Translations under genes and position numbers: made by a program
Part shown: piece by piece, positions 43,094-53,066 of the stretch
How the letters are laid out: each line of letters opens with the position of its first letter
Position numbering within the stretch: the stretch's first letter is position 1
Assembly: GCA_040080145.1 (NCBI GenBank)
Contig: JBEBJA010000004.1
Span: 29,576 to 93,575 of the forward strand
DNA: 64,000 nucleotides
Source of the DNA: JANXVY01 sp040080145
Lineage (GTDB): Bacteria > Pseudomonadota > Alphaproteobacteria > Rhizobiales > Hyphomicrobiaceae
Direction: 5' to 3'
Notes under the pieces: generated by a model
What the model was told of the DNA's origin: nothing
What the model saw: only the letters and a program-made list of their open reading frames with translations
The model's database searches: none

Positions 43094-43530
43094 AAAAATC
43101 TCCGAAAAATACCAGCCCCCGCCGCCGCCAATATCGCCGACTTTGAAACTTTCCACCCGCGAGGTGCCACCCCCTATAAAGCTAACATCACCACTACGAT
43201 CAGACAACACCGATCAGCCAACGTGGGGTAAAGAAATACGACCGTGCTGCAACTGCAATCGGGCAGGGCCTGTTCATAACTGGACTGAAATCCGAGCGTT
43301 GCATTCATGTCACCCCCAGGGTGCAATTGCGCCGTGGCCATGCGAATCGTCGCTCGATCCTGTTGATCCGTTCGTGTCAAGAGTGCTAGGCATCAATGAT
43401 GTTAAGAAGTCGCGCCGATCTTTGAAGCGACGGCACAGTTCACCCATCCAGGTGCACGGTGGTCGTGGTCCGCAACCGGAACTGCGCGGTGAATTTGAGT
43501 TTTAGTTTGTAGCAGGGTGGGGAATATTTT
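43094..43530. other. Intergenic region before the autotransporter gene
   Basis: 437 bp. No gene is supported in either direction. It must contain the divergent promoters for the IalB-family gene and the autotransporter, but I find no clear -35/-10 pair or operator. Confidence 0.35.
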
Positions 43531-46500
43531 ATGCGTTCAGTTAGCAGCGTAGACGTGCGTGCGGTTGCTGAAGTTGGTCAGCATCGCCCACTTTCCATCC
43601 GGTCTCAGCTGCTTTGCGGCGCCGCAGCCATCGCGTTCGCCTCGGCTGGCAGCAATTCTGCACTCGCCGCCTGCGCGGTCTCGATCACCGGCACCATCAC
43701 CTGCGCCGCCACCTCCACGACCAACACTACAAATACCAACGGTACCACGGACCCCTCTGACGACCGCATTCAGCTGTTCAACAACGGCTCCAACATCACT
43801 GCCACGGTCAACGGCCTGGTGGATACGAATGGCCTGAACTTGGTCGTCGCCCCCGCCGCAGCCGGCAACACGATCACGTTGACCAACAACAACAGCATCC
43901 AATCCAACACCGCCGTCAACACGCTCCAGCTTGACGGCAACGGTGGCCTGATTACCGTTATCAATGGCGGCACCGGCATCTCAAACTTGGGAACCGGCGC
44001 AGCACTGAGCGCATCGAACACTGGCGCGGCCGGCATCACCATCACCAACTCAAGTTCAATTTCGTCGGTCGCGGGCGATGGCGTCGTGGCATCGGCTGAC
44101 ACGGGAACCATCGCCGTGTCCGGCGCAGGCACCGTCAGCGGCTTTCTCAACGGCATCTCCGCCACGGCCTCCGGCATCGGCGCTATCTCGGTCACCGGCA
44201 ACGGCGACATCGTCGGCACCTCCGGAACGGGCGTCCTCGCCAGCTCCCAGGGCGGCAACGTGACCGTCGCCCCCGTTGGCACGGTTGATGGCGGCACAAC
44301 CGGCATCAACGCCACGACGATTGGCACCGGAACCGTCGCCGTCACCACGACCGGCGCGGTCGGCTCGCTCGTCACGCCCTCCGGCACCGGCATCAACGCC
44401 GCCACGACCGGCACCGGCACCGTCGATGTCACCACCGGCAGCACCGTTCAAGCCACCGGAACCGGCATCAACACCGCCGCAACCACCGGCATCACCACCG
44501 TAACGCTCGGCGGCGCTGTCACTTCGACCGCCGGCGCGGGCATCGCCAACGCGTCGACCACCGGCGGCATCAACGTGCTCGGCACGGGCGCCGTCAGCGG
44601 TGCCACCGACGGCATCGCCGCCACGGCCTCCGGCACCGGCGCGATCTCGGTCACCTCGACCGGCAATATCGTCGGCACCGCAGGCACCGGCGTCCTTGCC
44701 AGCTCCCAGGGCGGCAACGTGACCGTCGCGCCCATCGGCACGGTTGATGGCGGCACGACCGGCATCAACGCCGCCACGATCTTGGCCGGAAACGTCGCCG
44801 TCACCACGACCGGCGCGGTCGGCGCGCTCGTCACGCCCTCCGGCACCGGCATCAACGCCGCCACGACCGGCACCGGCACCGTCGATGTCACCACCGGCAG
44901 CACCGTTCAAGCCACCGGAACCGGCATCAACACCGCCGCAACCACCGGCATCACCACCGTAACGCTCGGCGGCGCTGTCACTTCGACCGCCGGCGCGGGC
45001 ATCGCCAACGCGTCGACCACCGGCGGCATCAACGTGCTCGGCACGGGCGCCGTCAGCGGTGCCACCGACGGCATCGCCGCCACGGCCTCCGGCACCGGCG
45101 CGATCTCGGTCACCTCGACCGGCAATATCGTCGGCACCGCAGGCACCGGCGTCCTTGCCAGCTCCCAGGGCGGCAACGTGACCGTCGCGCCCATCGGCAC
45201 GGTTGATGGCGGCACGACCGGCATCAACGCCGCCACGATCTTGGCCGGAAACGTCGCCGTCACCACGACCGGCGCGGTCGGCGCGCTCGTCACGCCCTCC
45301 GGCACCGGCATCAACGCCGCCACGACCGGCACCGGCACCGTCGACGTCACCACCGGCAGCACCGTTCTAGCCACCGGAACCGGCATCAACACCGAGGCCA
45401 CCACCGGCATTACCACCATCACTGTCGGCGGTAACGTCACCTCGACCGGCGGCGCGGGTATCGCAAACGCGTCGACCACCGGCGACATCAACCTGACGAT
45501 CAACGCTGGGTCAACCGTAACGGGCAGTACCTTTGCAATTGAGGATACGTCGACCACCGGAATCTACACGCTGACCAACAACGGCACGATCGGCACTGGT
45601 ATTGGCGATGGCGGCGTCAATGTAACAAGCAGCAACGTCGTCGCCTCGATCTTCACCAACAGCGGGACCGGGATTTGGAATGCCCAGAACACGACCTCGC
45701 TTTTCAATGGCAATCTGGACAACGCGGGCGTCATCAATGGAAGCGGCGCGTCCATTACTTTTAATGGCGCGAACAATTCGAACTCGGGCACGATCAACGT
45801 CGGCAACGGCAGCTTGACCACCGGAAACTTGAACAACTCAGGCAGTTTGTCGCTCGGTAGCGGTGGCTTGGTCACGGTCAACGGCAATCTCACGTCAACT
45901 GGTGCTGCCACGACCACGGTCAACAACGCGGTGCTCGGGACCAATGGAACGAATGGCCAGATTGTCGCCACGGGCTCGGTATCGGGTGGCCAGAACTTCG
46001 TGTTGTCGGGCGTATCGTTCACGCCTGGCGGCGGGGACTCGTTCACTCCGTTCATCACCGGCGGCACGCCGCCAACAGGCGTCACTGCAGTGCAGGGTAC
46101 GTTGAACAACGGTGCCTTTAACTATGTGCCGACAACGCAAGGCAACCAATTCGGCTACCTTTTGCAAGCCGATAGCGGAAAGTTCGGCGGCACACTGGCT
46201 GGTTTAAGCGGCTCGCTGTCGACGATCCAAAGCAGCTTCAGCCAGCCGGCTTCGAACTTCGTCTCATCGAAGCAAAATGCCCAACCCGACTCCGTCCAGT
46301 GCGGCGTCTGGGTGCGCGGCGACGCCGCTCGGGTCACCTCCAATACGAGTACGGACCTCGTCGGCAATTTGAACGGCCCGCTCAGCGTTCGACAGAAACT
46401 CGAATATTCCGGCGTCCAGGCTGGCGGCGACTGTGGTTGGCTCAACATGGCCGGCTCGAAGTGGAACGCCCACCTCGGCGTGACAGGCGGTCAGGTCGAA

Positions 46501-47142
46501 TCGCAGATCCGCCAACAGGGCGGCGAGTTCGCGGCCGATGTTTCCTCACCGTTCATCGGTGGTTATCTGTTCGTGACCAACGGCGCGCTAACGATCGACG
46601 TGTCCAGCATCCAGCAGTTCCATTCCGCCGCACTCACCGGCCCCGCCCTCGGTCTGAACAAGACCAAGGTTGACGGTTACTCCACGAGCGTTCAGGGGGT
46701 TGTGACCTACAAAATGGCCCTCGGCGAAAACTTCTTCTTTACCCCGGCCGCCGGTCTGAACTGGTCGCGTAACCACCTCGACGACTTCGCACTGCCGCTT
46801 GCCGGCTCAATCTCGACGGGCTCCGACAACGCCCTCGTCGGACGCGTGGGCGGGCAGTTAGCTTACGTCATGCCGGTCACCAACACCTTCCTGCTACAGC
46901 CGTTCGCTGGCGTGAGTTTCTGGCGGAACTATGAAAACAAGACCGACTTGACCTTTAATTCTGTCTCCGGACAAGCTACGGTGGCGACCACGTCCAACCC
47001 ACGCGACTTCACGCAGTTCAACGTGGGCCTCGCCTTCTCCGAATCCTCTGCTAACTTGGTCGGATATGTCCAAGGCGCATGGCGCGAAGGCAGCGACATC
47101 TCAAGCGCCGGTGTGACGGCAGGTGGTCGTATCAACTTCTGA
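43531..47142 (+). CDS. Autotransporter-like outer-membrane protein with repetitive passenger
   Basis: 1203 aa. An extended signal peptide (cleavage near NSALA-AC) fits type V secretion. The passenger (about 47-900) is Gly/Thr/Ser/Asn-rich and beta-helical in style (GTGINAATTGTGTVDVTTG). The barrel (about 925-1203) starts near CGVWVRGDAAR and ends AGVTAGGRINF, with the terminal Phe needed for barrel assembly. A 153-residue block in the passenger is duplicated exactly at DNA level. The composition suits a surface adhesin; the target is unknown. Confidence 0.85.
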   Translation: MRSVSSVDVRAVAEVGQHRPLSIRSQLLCGAAAIAFASAGSNSALAACAVSITGTITCAATSTTNTTNTNGTTDPSDDRIQLFNNGSNITATVNGLVDTNGLNLVVAPAAAGNTITLTNNNSIQSNTAVNTLQLDGNGGLITVINGGTGISNLGTGAALSASNTGAAGITITNSSSISSVAGDGVVASADTGTIAVSGAGTVSGFLNGISATASGIGAISVTGNGDIVGTSGTGVLASSQGGNVTVAPVGTVDGGTTGINATTIGTGTVAVTTTGAVGSLVTPSGTGINAATTGTGTVDVTTGSTVQATGTGINTAATTGITTVTLGGAVTSTAGAGIANASTTGGINVLGTGAVSGATDGIAATASGTGAISVTSTGNIVGTAGTGVLASSQGGNVTVAPIGTVDGGTTGINAATILAGNVAVTTTGAVGALVTPSGTGINAATTGTGTVDVTTGSTVQATGTGINTAATTGITTVTLGGAVTSTAGAGIANASTTGGINVLGTGAVSGATDGIAATASGTGAISVTSTGNIVGTAGTGVLASSQGGNVTVAPIGTVDGGTTGINAATILAGNVAVTTTGAVGALVTPSGTGINAATTGTGTVDVTTGSTVLATGTGINTEATTGITTITVGGNVTSTGGAGIANASTTGDINLTINAGSTVTGSTFAIEDTSTTGIYTLTNNGTIGTGIGDGGVNVTSSNVVASIFTNSGTGIWNAQNTTSLFNGNLDNAGVINGSGASITFNGANNSNSGTINVGNGSLTTGNLNNSGSLSLGSGGLVTVNGNLTSTGAATTTVNNAVLGTNGTNGQIVATGSVSGGQNFVLSGVSFTPGGGDSFTPFITGGTPPTGVTAVQGTLNNGAFNYVPTTQGNQFGYLLQADSGKFGGTLAGLSGSLSTIQSSFSQPASNFVSSKQNAQPDSVQCGVWVRGDAARVTSNTSTDLVGNLNGPLSVRQKLEYSGVQAGGDCGWLNMAGSKWNAHLGVTGGQVESQIRQQGGEFAADVSSPFIGGYLFVTNGALTIDVSSIQQFHSAALTGPALGLNKTKVDGYSTSVQGVVTYKMALGENFFFTPAAGLNWSRNHLDDFALPLAGSISTGSDNALVGRVGGQLAYVMPVTNTFLLQPFAGVSFWRNYENKTDLTFNSVSGQATVATTSNPRDFTQFNVGLAFSESSANLVGYVQGAWREGSDISSAGVTAGGRINF
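44380..45297 (+). repeat. 459-bp tandem duplication inside the autotransporter passenger
   Basis: Two adjacent 459-bp blocks (153 codons) look base-for-base identical by eye. For example, AACGTGCTCGGCACGGGCGC occurs at 44572 and again at 45031. A third, diverged unit precedes them and a partial diverged one follows. In-frame length keeps the protein open. Copy number could vary between strains. Confidence 0.85.
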
Positions 47143-47262
47143 CGGGTGCACAAATTGGAGACGTCGACGGAGGGTGACACGCAGTATTCAACTTCCATCG
47201 GCGGCATGATTGCAATATAATACTCAACCAGCGTGTACATAACTTGAGCGCGGAGTTCGAGC

Positions 47263-47709
47263 GTGAACACCACGAACGTCCTCATCGCCGTTTTCGTCAC
47301 GGCGGTTCTGCTGTCGATGGTGGTCCTCTCGGTGGTCCTCGGTCGGCTGTCCACGAAGTTGCCACCACCCAGGCGGATATGGACCGCTCCGGTCCCGACC
47401 GGACGCATTGTTGAATTCGTCCCGGACGGTCAGAAGCAAGGGTTCAAGGTTGATATTGCGAAGTTGAACGGTTCAGGCCTGACGGTCGGTCGTGACCCCC
47501 GCGTGTGCGATCTCGTCGTCCGCGACTGGTACGTCTCCTCCCGCCACGCCCGCATCTGGCTCGATACCGAAGGACTTCATATCGAAGATTTAAAATCGAC
47601 TAACGGGAGTTGGCAAAACGACCGCCGGATTGAACGCACGACGTTCGGCTTCGGGGAATCGATCCGGCTTGGCCGGACATCATTCAGGCTGCATGCGCTT
47701 GAAAGTTGA
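47263..47709 (+). CDS. Membrane-anchored FHA-domain protein
   Basis: 148 aa from a GTG. One N-terminal membrane helix (about 5-27) is followed by a cytosolic FHA domain (about 60-145) with VGRDPRVCDLVV, SSRHARI and STNGSW, so the phosphothreonine-binding Arg, Ser, His and Asn are all present. It opens the phosphorylation cluster and probably docks kinase-phosphorylated partners at the membrane. Confidence 0.87.
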   Translation: MNTTNVLIAVFVTAVLLSMVVLSVVLGRLSTKLPPPRRIWTAPVPTGRIVEFVPDGQKQGFKVDIAKLNGSGLTVGRDPRVCDLVVRDWYVSSRHARIWLDTEGLHIEDLKSTNGSWQNDRRIERTTFGFGESIRLGRTSFRLHALES

Positions 47710-47839
47710 CCACTCAGATGGTTTGATTTGATGGAGCGCTGCTGGCTCGTTTCACGCTTAAGATCGTCCGTTTGATGTTGCTTGATTGGCAGTCAATCGA
47801 CTACACTGCGGTTCACAGTTAGGGATTCAGGGTCTGTTT

Positions 47840-47971
47840 GTGGAAGCTTTTCAACCAAAACTAGCCGCCATCATATTTTTGTGCGTTTTACAGTTGGCAG
47901 GATGCGCAGTTAGCCCGCCGTTGAATTCAAATCGGTCTGCGGGGCTTCAACCCATTACCATCCCGCAATGA
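47840..47971 (+). CDS. Possible small lipoprotein
   Basis: 43 aa from a GTG. The N-terminus MEAFQPKLAAIIFLCVLQLAGC ends in a LAGC lipobox, with only about 22 residues after the Cys. It is too short to assign. It could be a lysis-type or entericidin-like peptide or a chance reading. Confidence 0.4.
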   Translation: MEAFQPKLAAIIFLCVLQLAGCAVSPPLNSNRSAGLQPITIPQ

Positions 47972-48018
47972 TATTTCTACGCTGCCTGAATAGCTGAGAT
48001 AATAAAGCGAGGTGACTC

Positions 48019-48369
48019 TTGAAAAGGTTCATGATTTTCACAGTCTCACTGATGTTGGGTGCGCTGGCCGTGGTCTTCACCGTCGTGCTGTCACCCGAAC
48101 TGCGAGCAGCCGCCGACCTGCCGTTTGTCGCAACCGTCATCGAGTCCGCCGGTGCGGACAACATCCCTGCGGTAGCGAGGGTTGTGGCGCGCGGAGAACC
48201 GGTCGTACGTGCAGCTCGTTTTACGCCCACGAACACGCGGTCGACTACCGAGCAACCTCGACCACGCGCAAGTTCAGAGGCGGCGGTTTCCCCATCCCGC
48301 ACAACCGAAGCAGCGGTTGAGCGGAAGCGCACCGCCGTGAACTACGGGATTTACGTTCCACCGTTCTAA
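48019..48369 (+). CDS. Hypothetical membrane-anchored or exported protein
   Basis: 116 aa from a TTG with GAGG 6 nt upstream. A hydrophobic N-terminus (FMIFTVSLMLGALAVVFTVV) is a signal or an anchor. The rest is low-complexity, rich in Ala, Arg and Thr, ending YGIYVPPF. No family is recognised. Its position just ahead of the kinase suggests cluster membership. Confidence 0.6.
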   Translation: MKRFMIFTVSLMLGALAVVFTVVLSPELRAAADLPFVATVIESAGADNIPAVARVVARGEPVVRAARFTPTNTRSTTEQPRPRASSEAAVSPSRTTEAAVERKRTAVNYGIYVPPF

Positions 48370-48413
48370 GGGACCCCAGCGGTCACGCGCGCACCGAACC
48401 GGTGTGCGCCGTC

Positions 48414-48478
48414 ATGTGTGCTTGGGACACATCATGAGTGCTTGGGACATGAGTGCTTGGGACATGAGTGCTTGGGAA
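48414..48478 (+). repeat. 15-bp tandem repeats upstream of the first kinase
   Basis: Three tandem copies of ATGAGTGCTTGGGA[C/A], from 48434, plus a diverged copy at 48414. In frame they begin a 36-codon reading (MSAWD repeated, ending at 48544) that overlaps the kinase start by about 50 nt in another frame. It could be a leader peptide or a variable-length spacer. Confidence 0.6.
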
Positions 48479-48491
48479 ACGGTGGCTTGTT

Positions 48492-50762
48492 GTGGAAGTG
48501 ACATCGACGCTGCCGATCGGGTACGTTCTTGGCGACGACTATGAGATCGTTGGGGTTCTTGGTACTGGCGGCTTCAGCAATACCTATGTCGCTCACGACA
48601 ATGCCCTTTCGCGAGATGTCGCGATCAAGGAGTACTATCCGCGCGACATAACAACCCGGGACGCCAATCTCGAGATTCGCGTCAAACATCAGCGCAACGA
48701 GCGCGCATTCACATGGGGGCTTGAGCGGTTCATTCAGGAGGCTAAGCTACTTGCGAAGTTTAGGCACCCCAATATCGTTCGGGTTTTTCGCACGTTCGAC
48801 GCCAACAATACAGGCTACATCGTCCTCGATTATATTCAGGGGGAGGAGCTTGAGGGTTGGCTAAGGTCCCTCGGTCGGCGACCGACCCAAACCGAAATTG
48901 ACGAACTGCTGGCTCCGCTTGTCGATGCGCTTGGGGTTGTTCACCAAGTCGGCGTTCTGCATCGCGATATCAAGCCTGCCAACATCGTCATCCGTGATGA
49001 GACCGGCTCTCCGATCCTGCTCGACTTCGGCGCGTCCAAATACTCGATGAGCGAGCTTACCGGAACGACGATGGCAATCGTGTCGCGGGGCTACTCCCCC
49101 TATGAGGCGTACGCCGCTGACTCAGGCTCGCAAGGACCTTGGACAGATATTTACGGTCTCGGTGCAACGATCTACCGCGCCTTGACCGACGTGGCTCCGC
49201 CAGAGGCCACAGAACGCCTCCTTGATGACACGCTCGCGCCGCTCAAGACCTCGGGGTTGACCGGTTACCGTAGTGAGTTCCTGGCGGCCATCGACTGGGC
49301 CCTCCAAGTTCAACCCAAGGCTCGGCCAGCAACGGTAGCGTTGTGGCAGGCAGCGATGTTCCGCGGCATAGACCCGAGGCTGCTGTCCTGGCAAGCAACA
49401 TCGAGCCACTCCACCACAAGGGCGGAGGCCAAAGCAACGGACGTAGCCGCTGCGATACCAACAATAGCTGATACCGGACCGCAGCCTAAGAAGTCGTCTG
49501 CGTCCAGTATTCTATTCGTGCTGCTGTCCTGCATCACTGTTGGAGGAGGCGTTTTTGCTGCTTACTACTTTAAGCGCCCGCTGCCGACGGTGACGGCAAC
49601 CGGCACGCCGGTAGCGTCTGCTCCTGCAAGCACTCTCAGCCAAGCAGACCCGCCGGCACCGTCGCCGGCTGCGCCAATAATTTCATCAGAGCCGACGCGA
49701 GACGCTGGTTCGGAAGGCCGACCTGACCAGAAGATTGCTATGCCAGCCCCGTCGGCCTCGGCATCGCTCGAGGTTGCCAAGCCCAAACCGCAGTACTTGG
49801 CTAAGAAGTACGCCGTCGGCGGCGGGAGTTCGCTCACAGCGGCATCGGTTTCGGTCGACGGAAAGTCCATCGCAATTGGCGATGACCGCGGTGCTCTCAA
49901 ACAACTAGACATCGCCACTGGCAGCGAATCCACCCTGGCAAAACTAGCCGGACCGGTGACGGCGGTGGCTTCCGTCGGCGACGACGCACGGCTCGTCGCG
50001 GCCGCTTCGGGCGACGGTTCGATTGTTCTGGTCGACACCCAAAGCAAATCAGTGCGCAATAGCGTCGGAACTGCGGCCCGACCCGGAGGGTTTGTAAAGG
50101 CGCTGGCCCACAGTTCGCTGACGGGCGAGATTATTGCCGTTGACACGAGTGCAGGAGCATCACGCCTTACGCGCTGGCCACTGAGCGGCTCTTCCATGCC
50201 AAGTGCGGCCACTGATATCGGCGGCGGCATATTGCGAGCCGCATTTATCTCGCGGGGAAGCGACCTCGCCGTCGTGGTATCGGCCGATGAGCGAATTCGC
50301 TCACTGAGGTATACGTCGGGACAACTTGACAGTGCCTTCGATTGGATCCCTCCCGCAGCAGGCTGGACCGCCTCAGTCGCACTCTCCCCGGATGCCACGC
50401 TTCTTGCACGTGGCGGGCAATATCAATCGATCGAGGTTTTTGATCAGCGCACGAAGAGTAGCAAGTTGACGGTCAACCTTGGAGACCAGGCGTTCGTCCG
50501 CGTGCTGGCGTTCTCGGCCGATGGCCGTCGGCTTGCCATCGACTACACCACCCATACAGACGCAGCCGCCGCCCATCGAATGATGGTTGTCGACACCGAG
50601 AGCGGGAGACAGATTGCCGATATAACTCGCACTGATGACGCTGGCCGCTGGGTTTCTTTTTTACCCGCCGCAGGCGACTACTGGATCGCATCGTCCTCGC
50701 GGGACGCGATACGCGTTTGCCCAGCCGATGAACACTGCAATTTCGCCGCTTCCTCCGAGTGA
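48492..50762 (+). CDS. Ser/Thr protein kinase with transmembrane helix and C-terminal beta-propeller
   Basis: 756 aa. The GTG with GGTGG upstream gives an N-terminus like the other kinases here. The kinase domain (about 17-295) has the glycine loop LGTGGFSNTY, K46 in VAIKEYYPRD, HRDIKPAN (D159) and DFGASK. A Ser/Pro linker and a membrane helix (about 338-360) follow. Residues about 430-750 are WD40-like strands (VSVDGKSIAIGDDRGALKQL; VVSADERIRSLRYTSGQLDS), probably a propeller sensing a ligand outside. All catalytic residues are present, so it should be active. The propeller on the far side of the membrane suggests a receptor kinase. Confidence 0.9.
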   Translation: MEVTSTLPIGYVLGDDYEIVGVLGTGGFSNTYVAHDNALSRDVAIKEYYPRDITTRDANLEIRVKHQRNERAFTWGLERFIQEAKLLAKFRHPNIVRVFRTFDANNTGYIVLDYIQGEELEGWLRSLGRRPTQTEIDELLAPLVDALGVVHQVGVLHRDIKPANIVIRDETGSPILLDFGASKYSMSELTGTTMAIVSRGYSPYEAYAADSGSQGPWTDIYGLGATIYRALTDVAPPEATERLLDDTLAPLKTSGLTGYRSEFLAAIDWALQVQPKARPATVALWQAAMFRGIDPRLLSWQATSSHSTTRAEAKATDVAAAIPTIADTGPQPKKSSASSILFVLLSCITVGGGVFAAYYFKRPLPTVTATGTPVASAPASTLSQADPPAPSPAAPIISSEPTRDAGSEGRPDQKIAMPAPSASASLEVAKPKPQYLAKKYAVGGGSSLTAASVSVDGKSIAIGDDRGALKQLDIATGSESTLAKLAGPVTAVASVGDDARLVAAASGDGSIVLVDTQSKSVRNSVGTAARPGGFVKALAHSSLTGEIIAVDTSAGASRLTRWPLSGSSMPSAATDIGGGILRAAFISRGSDLAVVVSADERIRSLRYTSGQLDSAFDWIPPAAGWTASVALSPDATLLARGGQYQSIEVFDQRTKSSKLTVNLGDQAFVRVLAFSADGRRLAIDYTTHTDAAAAHRMMVVDTESGRQIADITRTDDAGRWVSFLPAAGDYWIASSSRDAIRVCPADEHCNFAASSE

Positions 50763-50862
50763 CCCACCCCAATCGCAATTACCGCTGGTTCGGCACCATT
50801 GTCTTGCGCCAGCGATATCGTTCGCATACACCGGGAACGCTTTTCGATTGCGGGTCACGCCA

Positions 50863-52134
50863 ATGAAATTGCCGATCCTGAGCGGCTTCTTCTTACTGTT
50901 ACTCTCGCTGGCTCAACCTGCCTACGGCTATCAGCGCGTCGCCCTGATCGTGGATTTGTGGTCACCGTCTGGCTCGTCAGTGACGAGGAACCTGATGAAG
51001 GAACTGACAGACCAGCACGGGTTCGACGTTATTCTCGCGATAGATGGGCGCAAGGACGTCAGTCAAGACCTCGCTGCGTTTACAAGCCGAAGCAACGGCT
51101 CGGAGATTGCATTGGTTGTCTTGGTCGGACCGCTTGACCACGATTCCAACGGGACCGCGATTCAGTTGGTGCCCAAAGACCGAGATGGACAACCCCAATC
51201 AATCGGACTCACACAACTGTTTGATCAGTTGGTTCAGAACGCCAAGTCCGCACTTGTGGTGCTTCAGGGAGTCGACAAACCAGCGAGCAAGTCTGGACGT
51301 ATATCCGGACCCGGCAGGCTGCCAATGATCGGCAACAAACTTCAGATTGCATTCGCCCCACCCGCCGTCACGGAACAAGGCGCGATCATCGCCGCGCTGT
51401 TGGCAGAAGCAATACTGGCGCGTGAGCGGACGAATTTCGATCCACAATCGTGGCTGGCAGCAACCCGCGATCGACATTACCTGGAGACATTCGGGCAAAA
51501 CGTCGTGTTGATGTTCGGCTCCCTCCCAGCGGGGATCAAACTCGTTCGCCCTCCAATCCGGAGCGAACTCATCGAGCGAATCTGGGAACGCACGAAAACG
51601 CTATGCAGTTCTGAATTCTCGAACGCACCATCGTCGGAGCAGAAATTGTTGTCTAGCCTTGCCTCGTCAGTCAATGGGCTCCGATCCTCAAAATTTTCTG
51701 ATAACGACACATTCACGCTGGAACTCGTGTTCCGGTTTCTCGATGATCGACGCGCGTGTCCTTTTGCGACCCCAGAACTTCCACCGGCAACGGCACCCGC
51801 TCGGCCGCCTGAAAAAGTCAAACCGTCCGAGGAAGATAGTGGCAAAAAGCGCCAGCAGCCCGACCCTCCCGATGCCCCAGCACCTCGTCCCGCGAAGCCC
51901 TCGGCCGAGCCGGAGAACAAAGAGGAACCTAAGAAGCAGCCGCCAAAGCCAGAAAAGAAGCGCAGCAATGACGACGACGATCCGGCCCCAAGCAAGAAGC
52001 AGCCCGCACCAGCCCCCAAGCGGGCTCCGCCCCCCGAACCCAAATCGTCGCCCGAACCGAAATCGAAGCCAGAACCCAAATCTTCGCCTCCCTCCCCATC
52101 GAAGGGCACCGGCGGCGTTCCCATACCGTTCTGA
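50863..52134 (+). CDS. Caspase-like protein lacking catalytic His and Cys
   Basis: 423 aa with signal peptide (cleavage near AYG-YQ). The N-terminal half follows the caspase/metacaspase p20 pattern: RVALIVDLW, then GFDVILAIDG, ALVVLVGPLDHDSNGTAIQL, VPKD, and IAFAPPAVTEQGA. The usual GHG is replaced by GPLD, and the DAC strand by LQGVD. It should therefore be a pseudo-peptidase. From about residue 305 to 423 it becomes a Pro/Lys/Glu-rich tail (PKPEKKRSNDDDD, PEPKSKPEPKS) of periplasm-spanning type. The fold call is by pattern only; structure prediction would settle it. Confidence 0.6.
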   Translation: MKLPILSGFFLLLLSLAQPAYGYQRVALIVDLWSPSGSSVTRNLMKELTDQHGFDVILAIDGRKDVSQDLAAFTSRSNGSEIALVVLVGPLDHDSNGTAIQLVPKDRDGQPQSIGLTQLFDQLVQNAKSALVVLQGVDKPASKSGRISGPGRLPMIGNKLQIAFAPPAVTEQGAIIAALLAEAILARERTNFDPQSWLAATRDRHYLETFGQNVVLMFGSLPAGIKLVRPPIRSELIERIWERTKTLCSSEFSNAPSSEQKLLSSLASSVNGLRSSKFSDNDTFTLELVFRFLDDRRACPFATPELPPATAPARPPEKVKPSEEDSGKKRQQPDPPDAPAPRPAKPSAEPENKEEPKKQPPKPEKKRSNDDDDPAPSKKQPAPAPKRAPPPEPKSSPEPKSKPEPKSSPPSPSKGTGGVPIPF

Positions 52135-52354
52135 TGGCGCCGCCTGCAAAGGCGACGCAAGCGCCGACGGCGCTGCGTGTCCGGCAGACAATCTTGCGGC
52201 CGAAGACGGACCCCCGGTCTGAACTGACGGCGTTGTACAAATACGTCTGCTCCGCAATCCGACTAACCGTTGCCATTCAACTCCAGGAAGGGTAATAATG
52301 AGCAACCACTGACCGTGCGAAATTGGTGCGCATAATTGGGGCGGAGGTTTTTTT

Positions 52355-53035
52355 GTGCTGGCCCGCATTTTTGAATTTTTATTTGAGTTCGGAGTTCCGT
52401 ATTCGGACAATGTTACGGCCACTGTCTCGGTCGTGAGACTGTTTCTTGAGCAGGATTTGATTACGCGCACCCTTGGTGTCTTGTTACCGCACGCCGGCCG
52501 GTTTTGGATGTACTACGCGGCGGCAGGCGCGGCAGCCGTTCTCCTCCTCTCATTGTTTTGGATGATGAAGCTCAAGCAACGGCCATCGGCGCATGTCGCC
52601 GCTGAAAACAATTTAGAAGAAAACGATCTTGAGCAAATTTACCACCGCTACAGTGTGTCAGACACACAACCTCGCGCTGCCGCCGGTTCCCTCAAGCGGG
52701 CCAGTGCCGAGGATGGGTTGCAAGCGTTGAATAGTCCGGTGTTTGCGTGGCTGGAGCGCTTAGACGACCCCGGCAACAGGATCGCAATCCGCCGCAAGTC
52801 CGAGAAAATCGGTCGGCATAGCACCAACGATATAGTGCTCGCCGATAGCAGCGTTCACAGATATCACGTCGTCTTGGCCATGAATGAATACGCGAATTTC
52901 GTGTTGACCGACCTCGGGGGAGTTAACGGTTGCTATGTCAATGGAATTCGAAGTCAGAGCAAAATACTCGAGAATGGCGACATCGTTGAACTCGGCAATG
53001 TTAAACTCAAGTTCCACAAGCCTTTAAGCGTATGA
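52355..53035 (+). CDS. Membrane-anchored FHA-domain protein
   Basis: 226 aa from a GTG with GGAGG 8 nt upstream. A membrane helix (about 52-71) follows a 50-residue N-terminus. A linker leads to an FHA domain (about 140-222): KIGRHSTNDIVL, SSVHRYHVV, GVNGCYVNG. The key Arg, Ser, His and Asn are present. The 220 bp before it show nothing coding. It probably recruits phosphorylated partners. Confidence 0.87.
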   Translation: MLARIFEFLFEFGVPYSDNVTATVSVVRLFLEQDLITRTLGVLLPHAGRFWMYYAAAGAAAVLLLSLFWMMKLKQRPSAHVAAENNLEENDLEQIYHRYSVSDTQPRAAAGSLKRASAEDGLQALNSPVFAWLERLDDPGNRIAIRRKSEKIGRHSTNDIVLADSSVHRYHVVLAMNEYANFVLTDLGGVNGCYVNGIRSQSKILENGDIVELGNVKLKFHKPLSV

Positions 53036-53066
53036 CTGCGGCAGTAACTCAGCGAAAGGAGCAACA

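Noticed and set aside
43770..45557. Long leftward readings opposite the autotransporter passenger
   Set aside because: They are Pro/Val/Ala or Gly/Asp low-complexity shadows of the Gly/Thr repeat codons.
51477..52470. Gly-rich leftward readings opposite the caspase-like gene tail
   Set aside because: They are the antisense of the Pro/Lys-rich tail codons and show no start signal or domain.
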